Positions 27,930 to 37,015 of a DNA stretch of 64,000 nucleotides are shown piece after piece. The notes beneath the pieces are model-generated. The model searched no databases. It was not told the origin of the DNA and worked only from the letters and a program-made list of their open reading frames with translations. A program made the translations under genes and the position numbers. The DNA is from Marinospirillum insulare DSM 21763. Its GTDB lineage: Bacteria > Pseudomonadota > Gammaproteobacteria > Pseudomonadales > Halomonadaceae. The stretch lies in the NCBI RefSeq assembly GCF_000686905.1, contig NZ_JMLW01000011.1, positions 1 through 64,000 on the forward strand, given 5' to 3'. Every line of letters begins with the position of its first letter. The first letter of the stretch is position 1.

Positions 27930-27937
27930 CAAAAACC
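27930..27937. repeat. 8-bp target duplication of the ISL3 element (right)
   Basis: CAAAAACC is identical to 26503-26510, directly after the right inverted repeat. Confidence 0.93.
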
Positions 27938-28089
27938 TTGCCTACAAACCTATGAGAAGGGTCAACCAAATCACTTTTAAAACATAACCAACCTTTAAGT
28001 AACAATTATCAACCTAGATCACACCTTAATTGCATTTGGCTCTGCTATTCTAAGCTGACTAATATCCGTTACTCAGTGGAAGCTCAACT

Positions 28090-28554
28090 ATGAAACAAAT
28101 CAATACGCTAAGGCACAAAGTTATCCAGCTTCTTAACCGCCTTGATTTTTTTAAAAACTTTAGCGATACAGATATAACGCTACTGGTTGAAGGTAAAGGA
28201 ATGATTGTACTAGCAGAAGAGGGCGAGTACGTTATTAAAGAAGGAACCATAGACCCTACCTTATATATACCTCTAAGCGGAGAGCTAGAGGTACGCATTA
28301 CCAACGAAGCAGGCAAAGAAGTGCCAGTAGCTAAAATACCACCTGGTGAAACAATTGGCGAGGCATCTTTTTTAACAGACAACCCTAGAAGCGCCAATGT
28401 TGTAGCCCTCAAACAAACAGTCATGTTTCGTTGTAGTCGAGTGGCTCTAAACAACCTAGCACCCTCTGCGCGCGAAAAAATAAAAGACCAAATTATTATC
28501 AAACTAGTTGAGCGTTTAAACCAGCAAAATCAAACACTCAGCAACCGTCAATAA
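28090..28554 (+). CDS. Cyclic nucleotide-binding domain protein
   Basis: A 154-aa single-domain protein with a CAP_ED/cNMP-binding fold. It has EEGEYVIKEGTIDPTLYIPLS (split around residue 50), then the phosphate-binding-cassette-like PPGETIGEASFLTDNPRSANVVAL (about 92-115). The cassette keeps G-E near ETIGE and the R of NPRSA, so nucleotide binding is plausible. It has no DNA-binding helix-turn-helix or enzyme domain, so it may act through a partner. No operon link: gabD follows after 95 bp and the ISL3 element lies 160 bp upstream. Confidence 0.8.
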   Translation: MKQINTLRHKVIQLLNRLDFFKNFSDTDITLLVEGKGMIVLAEEGEYVIKEGTIDPTLYIPLSGELEVRITNEAGKEVPVAKIPPGETIGEASFLTDNPRSANVVALKQTVMFRCSRVALNNLAPSAREKIKDQIIIKLVERLNQQNQTLSNRQ

Positions 28555-28649
28555 GCGCCCACTTAACCTTTTATCTCTGAATAGACCTATATTCTTACTC
28601 TATTAACACGCCTAGACTGTTAACTAGTATTAACGAAATGAGGTTAAAA

Positions 28650-30107
28650 ATGCCTGATACTATTCAAGAATTCATTACCAACAAGGCATACATCAATGGC
28701 TTGTGGATAAACTCACTAAGCAACAAGCGTTATAAAATACTTAACCCTGCAACGGGTGAGTTTTTAGCTGAAGTTCCTTCAATGTCCGATGCCGATACTG
28801 AACAGGCAATCAATGCTGCTAATGCAGCCTTACCTGCATGGAAGCAATTAACAGCTAAAGAGCGTAGCCAACTTTTACGTCGCTGGTTTGATTTAATCAT
28901 GCAAAACCAAGATGCTCTAGCCACGCTAATGACTCAAGAACAGGGTAAGCCTCTGGCTGAAGCGAAAGGTGAAATAGCCTATGCAGCTTCTTTTGTAGAA
29001 TGGTTTGCAGAAGAAGCCAAGCGAATTGATGGTGAAGTGTTACCAGGCCACCAGCCAGATAAACGCATTCTCGTTCTCAAGCAACCCGTAGGCGTAGTGG
29101 CTGCCATTACACCTTGGAACTTTCCATCGGCCATGATTACTCGCAAAGCAGCGCCAGCACTTGCAGCCGGCTGCACCCTGGTTTTAAAGCCTGCACCCCA
29201 AACCCCCCTCTCTGCCCTAGCTTTAGCAAAACTTGCCGAACAAGCCGGTATTCCTGCAGGTGTATTTAATGTAGTGACTGCAGATACAGACGATGCTCGC
29301 CTAGTAGGTGAAGTGCTTACCGCGAGCCCGATTATTCGTAAGCTTTCTTTTACAGGGTCAACGCCTGTAGGTATTCACTTAATGCAGGCCAGCGCACCAA
29401 CACTTAAAAAGCTTTCACTTGAACTAGGCGGCAACGCACCCTTTATTGTTTTTGATGATGCTGATTTAGATGCAGCTGTTGAGGGCGCCATTATTTCCAA
29501 ATACCGCAATGCAGGACAAACCTGTGTTTGCGCTAACCGTATTTATGTACAAGCAGGTGTTTATGATGCTTTTGCTGAAAAATTCTCTGCTGCAGTACAA
29601 AAGCTAAAAGTGGGCTCAGGTATAGAGTCAGGTGTAGAGATTGGTCCATTAATTGACCAAAAAGCCGTTGAAAAAGTAGAAGCCCATTTAAAAGATGCTC
29701 TAGATAAGGGTGGAAAACTTTTACTCGGCGGCAAACGCCATTCGTTAGGAGCCAGTTTTTTTGAACCTACTGTTATTACGGGTGCAAATCAAGATATGCG
29801 AGTAGCTAGAGAAGAAACCTTTGGTCCTTTAGCGCCTTTATTTAGCTTTAAAGATGAAGCAGAAGTTATCCAGCTTGCCAATGCAACCGAATATGGTTTG
29901 GCAGCCTACTTCTATGCCCGTGACTTATCACGGGTTTGGAAGGTGGCCGAAGAACTAGAGTACGGCATGGTGGGTATTAATACTGGTGTTATTTCAACTG
30001 AAGTAGCACCTTTTGGCGGCATTAAGTCATCTGGGCTAGGTCGTGAAGGTTCACGCCATGGCATAGATGAGTACTTAGAAATGAAATACCTTTGCCTTAG
30101 CGTTTAA
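28650..30107 (+). CDS. gabD: Succinate-semialdehyde dehydrogenase (NADP+)
   Basis: Oxidises succinate semialdehyde to succinate at the end of GABA breakdown. I choose ATG 28650, which has GAGG 6 nt upstream; the in-frame ATG 28638 overlaps that ribosome site. The 485-aa ALDH has the glutamate base in LELGGNAPF (about 257), the nucleophile cysteine in NAGQTCVCANR (about 291) and PWNFPSAMITRK (about 155). Annotation as GabD rests on closeness to the E. coli type. gabT, the usual partner, is absent here; a 12-codon open frame follows. Confidence 0.92.
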   Translation: MPDTIQEFITNKAYINGLWINSLSNKRYKILNPATGEFLAEVPSMSDADTEQAINAANAALPAWKQLTAKERSQLLRRWFDLIMQNQDALATLMTQEQGKPLAEAKGEIAYAASFVEWFAEEAKRIDGEVLPGHQPDKRILVLKQPVGVVAAITPWNFPSAMITRKAAPALAAGCTLVLKPAPQTPLSALALAKLAEQAGIPAGVFNVVTADTDDARLVGEVLTASPIIRKLSFTGSTPVGIHLMQASAPTLKKLSLELGGNAPFIVFDDADLDAAVEGAIISKYRNAGQTCVCANRIYVQAGVYDAFAEKFSAAVQKLKVGSGIESGVEIGPLIDQKAVEKVEAHLKDALDKGGKLLLGGKRHSLGASFFEPTVITGANQDMRVAREETFGPLAPLFSFKDEAEVIQLANATEYGLAAYFYARDLSRVWKVAEELEYGMVGINTGVISTEVAPFGGIKSSGLGREGSRHGIDEYLEMKYLCLSV

Positions 30108-30175
30108 GAGAAGAACAATGACAAACACTAATCAGCCTATGATTCGGTGTAAATAAGTTTATTGGTTTTTAATGA

Positions 30176-30208
30176 AAAAGGGGTTAGCTGTTAGCTAGCC
30201 CCCTTTAT
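30176..30208. terminator. Bidirectional terminator after gabD
   Basis: GGGGTTAGC / GCTAGCCCC forms a 9-bp stem (one G-T pair) with a TGTTA loop, A-rich on the left and CTTTATTTT on the right. It serves gabD on the plus strand and the thioesterase gene on the minus strand. Confidence 0.8.
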
Positions 30209-30225
30209 TTTCTACAGCTAAAAAC

Positions 30226-30809
30226 TTAACACTTAGGCAAGGTTCTTATACGTCCTTTATCATCTAGAGCAACCATTACAAAAGTTGCTTCTGTCACTTT
30301 ATAAAGGCTATTAGGATCTTGCTCATTGGGCGGTAAAATCCACACTTCAATATTAATTTTCAAAGAGCTAGTACCTGTTTCAACTAGCTGAGAGTGCACC
30401 TCTACTAAGCTACCTAAACGAACGGGGCACAGAAAATCCATACTACTTAATGCAACCGTGGCTGTACGCCCTTTAGCTAAACGTGCCGCAGTTAGTTCAG
30501 CAGCCTGTTCCATTTGTGAAACCACCCAGCTTGCAGAAATATCACCGTGCAAATTAGTATCTTTAGGCATGGCAACTAACTTAAGCGTTCAGGCTGTAGA
30601 AAAACCTAAGAGGTCTCAGGTTTTGGAAGATTTGCGCGCTCCTACGTAAATTCTGGAGTTTCTGATGATGAAAAGTGCTCCAGAATTCACGTAGAGTCGC
30701 CATTTTTAGTATGAAAAATGATCAATTTTTTTAGGCTGAGGTTTTTCTACAGCCTCGTTAGCTGGCCTTCCGGCCCGGGAATATCTTCAAGATCATCGAG
30801 TTCTGTCAT
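30226..30809 (-). pseudogene. yciA: YciA-type acyl-CoA thioesterase gene split by a MITE
   Basis: Hot-dog thioesterase with the YciA/BACH signature (MPKDTNLHGDISASWVVSQM, then TVALSSMDFLCPVRLGSLVE and INIEVWIL). The 114-codon open piece (30570 to 30226) lacks its N-terminus. The missing part lies beyond the 166-bp insert: 30809-30756 reads M-T-E-L-D-D-L-E-D-I-P-G-P-E-G-Q-L-T in frame. Removing 30586-30755, the insert plus one CGTT duplication, joins ..QLT to LKLVAMPKDTN.. with no frameshift. That gives 137 aa, close to E. coli YciA (132). Reading into the insert meets TAG after two codons. The C-terminal part may still start at ATG 30570, but with a poor ribosome site. Confidence 0.9.
30590..30755. 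mobile_element. 166-bp MITE with 17-bp terminal inverted repeats
   Basis: AGGCTGTAGAAAAACCT (30591-30607) is the exact reverse complement of 30739-30755. CGTT occurs on both sides (30586-30589 and 30756-30759) as a 4-bp target duplication. An inner pair of repeats (about 30636-30658 and 30677-30699, 20 of 23 matching) lets most of the element fold into a long hairpin. It encodes no protein. The ends resemble those of larger transposons with GGCTGT-type termini, so it probably depends on a transposase elsewhere in the genome. Confidence 0.9.
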
Positions 30810-30908
30810 TACTGCACCCATTCTTTTATCGAATTTTTATTTTGTTCGCAGTTGCGATATAAGAAACTTTACCTGCAATGGCTTAGAAAGCAAACCTGTT
30901 TCATCAAA

Positions 30909-30926
30909 CTGTCATTTATCTATTTT
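30909..30926 (+). promoter_or_regulatory. Putative Pho box upstream of pstS
   Basis: CTGTCAT-TTAT-CTATTTT: the first 7-mer is a perfect PhoB half-site and the second, at the correct 11-bp period, matches 4 of 7. It lies about 60 bp before the pstS start. PhoB and PhoR are encoded in this window. Confidence 0.55.
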
Positions 30927-30984
30927 AAGCTGCATCCCAGTTAAGAGAAACCAGTTTAAATAAGACGATGAAACGGAGAAGCAC

Positions 30985-31974
30985 ATGACTTTTAAAATTC
31001 CTAGTATAAAAACAAACCTATTAGCTAGCGCACTGGGTTTAACCGCTGCGTTATTAACGACCAGTACAATTGCAGCAGTTGATCCAAAGCTACCTGACTA
31101 CGCTCGTACCAGCGGCGTATCAGGCAACCTAACCAGCCAGGGCTCAGACACCCTAGCCAACCTAATGACGCTCTGGGCTGATGAGTTTAAAAACAGCTAC
31201 CCTAACGTCAACATTCAAATTCAAGCAGCCGGTTCGTCCACTGCACCCCCTGCTTTAGCAGAAGGCACCTCTAACATTGGCCCCATGTCGCGCAGAATGA
31301 AAGACAGCGAAATTGAAGCCTTTGAAGCACGTTATGGTTATCGCCCTACGGCTATACCTGTAGCAATCGATGCCTTGGCGATTTTTGTACACAAAGATAA
31401 CCCCATTAAAGGGCTCACTTTAGATCAAGTTGATGCTATTTTTTCTTCAACTAGACGCTGCGGTGCCAACCAAACCATTACCCGCTGGGGTGATTTAGGT
31501 ATGCAAGGTGCTTGGGAAAACCGCCCCATTCAGCTTTATGGTCGTAACTCAGTGTCTGGAACCTACGGCTACTTTAAAGACAATGCGCTTTGTAAAGGCG
31601 ACTTTAAAAACAGTGTTAACGAACAACCTGGGTCTGCTTCAGTGGTTCAGTCTATATCCACCTCACTTAACGCTATTGGTTATTCAGGTGTAGGTTACAG
31701 AACTTCATCTGTACGCACTGTGCCTTTAGCAACTAAAGCAGGTGATCGCTTTGTTGATGCCACCCCAGAAGAAGCTGCTTCAGGTGAATTCCCGCTTTCA
31801 CGCTTTTTATATGTTTATGTGAACAAGCGCCCTAACCAACCCATGCAACCTTTAGACAGAGAGTTTGTAAAATTAATTCTATCTAAACAAGGTCAAGAAG
31901 TTGTAGTACGTGATGGCTATGTTCCTTTACCGGCAACCTTGGTTGAAAAACTACGCAAAGATTTAGCCCTTTAA
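30985..31974 (+). CDS. pstS: Phosphate ABC transporter substrate-binding protein
   Basis: Periplasmic phosphate-binding protein. The 329-aa product has a Sec signal peptide (hydrophobic residues about 10-30, cleaved near AIAAVDPKL) and phosphate-binding motifs [16 protein letters not shown] (about 43-58) and [13 protein letters not shown] (about 186-198). This is the PstS form of Pseudomonas and Vibrio, with the TRWGDLG motif (about 165). It heads the pst operon, but a terminator after it should make pstS mRNA more abundant than the membrane genes. A Pho box lies upstream. Confidence 0.95.
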   Translation: MTFKIPSIKTNLLASALGLTAALLTTSTIAAVDPKLPDYARTSGVSGNLTSQGSDTLANLMTLWADEFKNSYPNVNIQIQAAGSSTAPPALAEGTSNIGPMSRRMKDSEIEAFEARYGYRPTAIPVAIDALAIFVHKDNPIKGLTLDQVDAIFSSTRRCGANQTITRWGDLGMQGAWENRPIQLYGRNSVSGTYGYFKDNALCKGDFKNSVNEQPGSASVVQSISTSLNAIGYSGVGYRTSSVRTVPLATKAGDRFVDATPEEAASGEFPLSRFLYVYVNKRPNQPMQPLDREFVKLILSKQGQEVVVRDGYVPLPATLVEKLRKDLAL

Positions 31975-31994
31975 ATTCAGCTAATCACTCAACA

Positions 31995-32027
31995 AAAAGA
32001 AGCAGCTCTAAGGCTGCTTCTTTTTTT
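31995..32027 (+). terminator. Terminator/attenuator between pstS and pstC
   Basis: AGAAGCAGC / GCTGCTTCT, a 9-bp stem, is followed by T7. The 116-bp gap to pstC means partial read-through or a separate pstC promoter. Confidence 0.88.
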
Positions 32028-32089
32028 GTCATTTAATTGTCACATAAAAAGCTTAAATTGCTCACAAAGCAACTTGCATAGGTTAGACC

Positions 32090-34369
32090 ATGAAGGATAT
32101 ATCTTCAGTTTTAGAGCAAAGACTTAATAGCTCTAGTATAAAAAAACGTCGTAAGTTTCGGGCATTTAAAGATATTTTTGCACGCTATGGTATTGCTGTT
32201 GGCGGCATGGGTGTCATAGTCGCGATTACCTTAATTTTCTTTTATTTGCTTTATGAGGTGGTGCCCCTTTTTAAAAGCGCCAGCCTAGAAACCACCAGTA
32301 GTTTTTCTTTACCTAATGAGTTAACAGCTAGCCAGAACCTTGCTCTGATTACTGAAGAGCAGAATGAACAAGCTGGAGTGCTCACTCGTCAAGGCCAGCT
32401 AATATTTTTTAGCACCCAAGATGGCACAGAAAAAGCACGTCACCAGCTTCCACTTGGGCAAGCAAGCATTACTAGCCTTAAAGAAAAAACGCCTAGTGAC
32501 AGCAATCTCATGCTTGGCTTAAGCAACGGCCAGGTCATTGCGGCAACGACCCGTTTTCAAGTTGAATACAACAGCCAAGGGGAAAGGGGTGGTATTCAGC
32601 CTACTGTTACGCCTTTATTCAAAGCTAACCCTTTACAGTTAGATCCCCTCAAGCGTGCTATTCAACAAGTCACCTACCAAAAGCTCCACGATGGTTTTTT
32701 AGTCGCTGGCCTAGTTAAACAAGGTGAAGTGTTATTAAGCAAAGTGGAACAACGCACTAACTTTATTAGCGGTGCCACCCAAGAAACCATTAAGCCGCTA
32801 GTTTTTCCTAGTCAAACAAATTATCAGCGTCTACTTATCGCACCTGATGCTCATTATATTTTTGCATTAACGGCGAGTGGACAGTTAGATGTTTATAACG
32901 CGCAAAACTTAAACTCAATCGTTTTAGATCATAGCGTACAACTAGTAACCGCTGACCAACAAGTGACACAGCTTATCTTTCAGCTAGGTCAACAATCATT
33001 ATTAGTAGGCGACAGCCAAGGCAATATAAGCCAATGGTTCATGGTTAGAAATGCTGCCAGCCAACACCGTCTCACCCAAATTCGCACCCTGAAATTAGCC
33101 GATGCACCCATAAAGTTTTTAGAAGCAGAACAGCGCCGCAAAGGTTTTATTGCTATAGATGACAATGGACGTGCGGGTATTTTTAATACCACCGCTGAGA
33201 AAAAAGCCATCGACCTACAGTTACTCAGCACCAGCCAACCGCAGTTAATTAGCCTGGCACCTCGTGCTTCTATGTTACTAGCATTAGACAAGCAGGGTGT
33301 GGTGCATAACTTTGCTATCGACAACAAGCACCCAGAAACCTCACTTAAATCTTTATGGGGCAAGGTTTGGTACGAAGGTTATGAAGAACCCGAATATACT
33401 TGGCAATCCTCCTCTGCTTCTACCGAATTTGAGCCTAAATTCAGCTTAACCCCCTTAGCTTTTGGCACCTTAAAGGCGGCCTTTTATGCCATGCTGCTTT
33501 CCGTACCTTTGGCTATTTGCGGTGCAATGTACACTGCCTATTTTATGGCTCCTGAAGTCCGCAACAAGGTAAAGCCAGTGATTGAGTTAATGGAAGCCTT
33601 ACCTACGGTTATTTTAGGTTTTTTTGCTGGTCTATTTTTAGCACCTTTTATGGAAAGCCATTTAACCGGCGTATTTGCACTACTAATTATTATGCCGCTG
33701 GGTATCGTTACTTTTGCTTTTGCATGGGCGCAACTGCCTGGCAGCCTACGTCACCGTGTACCTGAAACCTGGCATTTAGTTTTAGTCATTCCACTGGTAG
33801 TTTTGCTTGGCTGGCTTTCCATAGCACTTAGCCAACCTTTAGAAATCCTCTTTTTTGCTGGCGACCTGCGCAACTGGCTCACCAATGATTTAGGCATTCC
33901 CTTTGATCAACGCAATGCCATGGTGGTGGGTTTTGCAATGGGCTTTGCAGTTATCCCAACTATTTACTCCATCGCCGAAGATGCCCTCTATGGTGTTCCC
34001 AAGTCATTAAGCCACGGCTCACTGGCTTTAGGTGCAACCACCTGGCAAACCCTCGTTAGAGTAGTTTTACCTACTGCTAGTCCAGGCATTTTCTCTGCAG
34101 TAATGATTGGTATGGGGCGAGCCGTGGGAGAAACCATGATTGTACTGATGGCAACAGGTAATACGGCAGTTATGAATGCCAATATTTTTGAAGGTATGCG
34201 AACCCTAGCTGCCAATATTGCTGTTGAAATGGGCGAGTCAGCCATAAGCAGCAGTCACTATCGTGTGTTGTTCCTAGCTGCATTGGTGCTCTTCTTATTT
34301 ACTTTTGTTGTGAACACCTTAGCGGAACTGGTTCGCCAAAGGCTACGCAAAAAATACAGCTCCCTTTAA
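32090..34369 (+). CDS. pstC: Phosphate ABC transporter permease PstC (long form)
   Basis: Inner-membrane channel subunit for phosphate. The 759-aa protein is more than twice as long as E. coli PstC (319 aa). A first membrane helix (about 35-57) is followed by about 390 residues with repeated beta-strand patterns, predicted periplasmic (about 60-450), then a standard MetI-type permease domain (about 455-750) with the EAA loop SLALGATTWQTLVRVVLPTA (about 642). The long form is known in Pseudomonas and relatives. The role of the extra domain is unknown to me; sensing or PstS docking are possibilities. Confidence 0.92.
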   Translation: MKDISSVLEQRLNSSSIKKRRKFRAFKDIFARYGIAVGGMGVIVAITLIFFYLLYEVVPLFKSASLETTSSFSLPNELTASQNLALITEEQNEQAGVLTRQGQLIFFSTQDGTEKARHQLPLGQASITSLKEKTPSDSNLMLGLSNGQVIAATTRFQVEYNSQGERGGIQPTVTPLFKANPLQLDPLKRAIQQVTYQKLHDGFLVAGLVKQGEVLLSKVEQRTNFISGATQETIKPLVFPSQTNYQRLLIAPDAHYIFALTASGQLDVYNAQNLNSIVLDHSVQLVTADQQVTQLIFQLGQQSLLVGDSQGNISQWFMVRNAASQHRLTQIRTLKLADAPIKFLEAEQRRKGFIAIDDNGRAGIFNTTAEKKAIDLQLLSTSQPQLISLAPRASMLLALDKQGVVHNFAIDNKHPETSLKSLWGKVWYEGYEEPEYTWQSSSASTEFEPKFSLTPLAFGTLKAAFYAMLLSVPLAICGAMYTAYFMAPEVRNKVKPVIELMEALPTVILGFFAGLFLAPFMESHLTGVFALLIIMPLGIVTFAFAWAQLPGSLRHRVPETWHLVLVIPLVVLLGWLSIALSQPLEILFFAGDLRNWLTNDLGIPFDQRNAMVVGFAMGFAVIPTIYSIAEDALYGVPKSLSHGSLALGATTWQTLVRVVLPTASPGIFSAVMIGMGRAVGETMIVLMATGNTAVMNANIFEGMRTLAANIAVEMGESAISSSHYRVLFLAALVLFLFTFVVNTLAELVRQRLRKKYSSL

Positions 34370-34410
34370 GTCAGCCCAGTGCATAGCAATAATTTTAGGA
34401 GTTAAGATTC

Positions 34411-36087
34411 ATGCAAATTTCATTAAAAGATTGGGTTCGCAGTGGTTCACCCTGGATCTGGCTTAGCGCCAGCGCAGTGGCCATTAGCGTGGTACTAGTG
34501 CTGGGTTTACTTGGCCTTATCGCATCACGAGGTCTAGTGCATTTTTGGCCTGCTACGCTGCAAGAATATACCTACACCCAGACCCAAGATTTACAAATTC
34601 AAGTATTGGGAGAACAGGTACAAAGAGAAGAAGTCACCGCTGAACAAATTCGCAATTCAGGCATTCAGGTAGCCGAAGGTGTCGACCTACTTGCGCGTCA
34701 GTTAATTAAAGTAGGTAACCGCGATGTGTATGGTTCTGATTTTCGATGGGCATTAGAAAATCAGTTAAGCAACCTAAACTACCCAACCTACGCCACCAGT
34801 TTTGAACGCCGTGAACAGGGTAACTTTTATGGCTTTATTTTAGGCATCAAAGATCAAGGTCAGCTAGTTGCTGAACAGGAAAAAGGCAGCAACCAACTTT
34901 GGCCTGCCGTTACTGAGCGTCTAGAAAAAACCCTACGCATTCACCAGCAAATTGAAGACTTAGAAAAAGGCGCAATTGGTAGCATTAACTACCAGTTAGA
35001 AGAGCTGCGCCTAGACAAAAGACGTTTAGAGCTCAAGGGCCAGGCCACCCCTGAAAACCTTGCGCCACTGGAAGCCAAGCAAGCAGCTATGCAAGCTGAT
35101 TATGCACAACTAGAAACACAGCTAAGAACGCTTTACCAATCTTTAGCAACCAGCAGCCTTGTTGTTGTAACGGCTGATGGGCAAAGCAAAGAGATCAACT
35201 TCAGCACAATTGTAAGAGCTTACCAGCCTAATAATATGAGCCTAGGGCAAAAGCTAGGCCATTATTTTGCCAAGCTTTGGGAGTTTGTTTCTGACGACCC
35301 ACGGGAAGCCAATACAGAAGGGGGTATTTTTCCAGCCATTTTTGGCACCGTGATGATGGTGTTAATTATGTCGCTGCTAGTAACACCCTTTGGTGTAATC
35401 ACAGCAATATATTTGCGCGAATACGCCCGCCAAGGTTTTATTACTCGATTAATTCGTATCGCCGTTAATAACCTTGCCAGTGTACCCTCCATTGTTTATG
35501 GCGTATTTGGTCTGGGTTTCTTCGTTTATTTTATTGGTGGCAACCTAGACAAAATTTTCTACCCAGAAGCAGCACCTTCTCCCACCTTTGGTACACCCGG
35601 TTTGCTGTGGGCATCTTTAACCTTGGCACTGCTTACTTTGCCAGTGGTTATTGTGGCTACAGAAGAAGGTTTATCACGTATTCCACGCTCAGTTAGAGAA
35701 GGCTCTTTAGCCTTGGGCGCTACCAAGCTTGAAACGCTATGGCGTATCGTAATTCCTATGGCCAGCCCTGCCATGATGACTGGTGTTATTTTAGCCGTGG
35801 CTCGTGCCGCTGGTGAAGTGGCACCGCTCATGCTAGTGGGTGTGGTGAAGTTAGCGCCTAATTTGCCCTTAGATACCAATGCACCTTTTTTACACCTAGA
35901 GCGCAAATTTATGCACCTAGGCTTTCATATTTACGATGTCGGTTTTCAAAGCCCTAATGTCGAAGCAGCAAGGCCTTTAGTTTATGCCACAGCCTTAATG
36001 CTAGTTGTGGTGATTGCGCTACTTAACCTAACCGCTATCACTCTGCGTAATCGGTTAAGAGAAAAATACCGCGCCTTAGATGTGTAG
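34411..36087 (+). CDS. pstA: Phosphate ABC transporter permease PstA (long form)
   Basis: Second channel subunit. The 558-aa protein is almost double E. coli PstA (296 aa). After the first membrane helix (about 18-40) comes a periplasmic insert with a coiled coil (about 160-240, rich in E, Q and L). The permease domain (about 305-550) carries the EAA loop SLALGATKLETLWRIVIPMA (about 430). It is 41 bp after pstC with a GGAG-type ribosome site. Both permeases are enlarged, so the extra periplasmic domains may pack together. Confidence 0.92.
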   Translation: MQISLKDWVRSGSPWIWLSASAVAISVVLVLGLLGLIASRGLVHFWPATLQEYTYTQTQDLQIQVLGEQVQREEVTAEQIRNSGIQVAEGVDLLARQLIKVGNRDVYGSDFRWALENQLSNLNYPTYATSFERREQGNFYGFILGIKDQGQLVAEQEKGSNQLWPAVTERLEKTLRIHQQIEDLEKGAIGSINYQLEELRLDKRRLELKGQATPENLAPLEAKQAAMQADYAQLETQLRTLYQSLATSSLVVVTADGQSKEINFSTIVRAYQPNNMSLGQKLGHYFAKLWEFVSDDPREANTEGGIFPAIFGTVMMVLIMSLLVTPFGVITAIYLREYARQGFITRLIRIAVNNLASVPSIVYGVFGLGFFVYFIGGNLDKIFYPEAAPSPTFGTPGLLWASLTLALLTLPVVIVATEEGLSRIPRSVREGSLALGATKLETLWRIVIPMASPAMMTGVILAVARAAGEVAPLMLVGVVKLAPNLPLDTNAPFLHLERKFMHLGFHIYDVGFQSPNVEAARPLVYATALMLVVVIALLNLTAITLRNRLREKYRALDV

Positions 36088-36121
36088 CTAGTAAAACGAA
36101 TAATGAATAAAGGTAAATAAA

Positions 36122-36955
36122 ATGAATACTCAAACAACTGCCCCTGCCATAAAAATGGCTGACTTAGGGCGTAAAACACAGCAGATCAGCTTAGAACAAG
36201 AAACCACCAGTATCGATGTTCAAAACATGAGTCTCTACTACGGCAAAACCCAAGCCTTAAAAGATATTAGCCTACAAATTCCTAAGCAAAGGGTTACCGC
36301 CTTTATAGGCCCTTCAGGTTGTGGCAAATCGACCCTATTGCGCTCTTTTAATCGCATGAATGACTTGGTTGATGGTGTCAGCATTGAAGGCCAGGTGAAT
36401 ATCGACAAAACCAACATCTATGACAAAAGTGTTGACGTTGCAGACCTGCGCCGCAGAGTTGGCATGGTGTTTCAAAAGCCTAACCCTTTTCCAAAGTCCA
36501 TTTATGAAAACGTTGCTTATGGTTTACGTATTCAAGGCATCAACAATAAACGCCTGCTAGATGAAACCGTGGAATGGGCCTTAAAATCGGCGGCGCTTTG
36601 GGACGAAACCAAAGATCGCTTGCATGAATCAGCTTTAGGCATGTCGGGTGGTCAGCAACAACGCTTGGTCATTGCTCGCACCATTGCCATTAAGCCAGAA
36701 ATTTTATTGTTAGATGAGCCTGCTTCTGCACTAGACCCTATTTCCACGTTAAAAATAGAAGAGCTGATTCATAACTTAAAAGACAAGTTCACCATCATTA
36801 TTGTGACTCACAATATGCAACAAGCAGCGCGAGTTTCAGACTACACCGCCTTTATGTACCTAGGTAAAGTTATAGAGTTTGATAACACCGACAAGCTATT
36901 CACTAACCCCAGCCAAAAACAAACCGAAGACTATATTACCGGTCGCTATGGTTAA
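36122..36955 (+). CDS. pstB: Phosphate ABC transporter ATPase PstB
   Basis: Energises phosphate import. The 277-aa ABC ATPase has Walker [10 protein letters not shown] (about 63-71), Q-loop VFQKPNPFP, signature [11 protein letters not shown] (about 177) and Walker [14 protein letters not shown] (about 196). The N-terminal extension of about 30 residues is variable. It follows pstA by 34 bp and phoU follows by 60 bp. Confidence 0.96.
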   Translation: MNTQTTAPAIKMADLGRKTQQISLEQETTSIDVQNMSLYYGKTQALKDISLQIPKQRVTAFIGPSGCGKSTLLRSFNRMNDLVDGVSIEGQVNIDKTNIYDKSVDVADLRRRVGMVFQKPNPFPKSIYENVAYGLRIQGINNKRLLDETVEWALKSAALWDETKDRLHESALGMSGGQQQRLVIARTIAIKPEILLLDEPASALDPISTLKIEELIHNLKDKFTIIIVTHNMQQAARVSDYTAFMYLGKVIEFDNTDKLFTNPSQKQTEDYITGRYG

Positions 36956-37015
36956 GTCGTCCTAACCTTATTTAAAGCCTAGCCAACACCAGTAACGTTA
37001 ATTAGCGAGCCAAAA

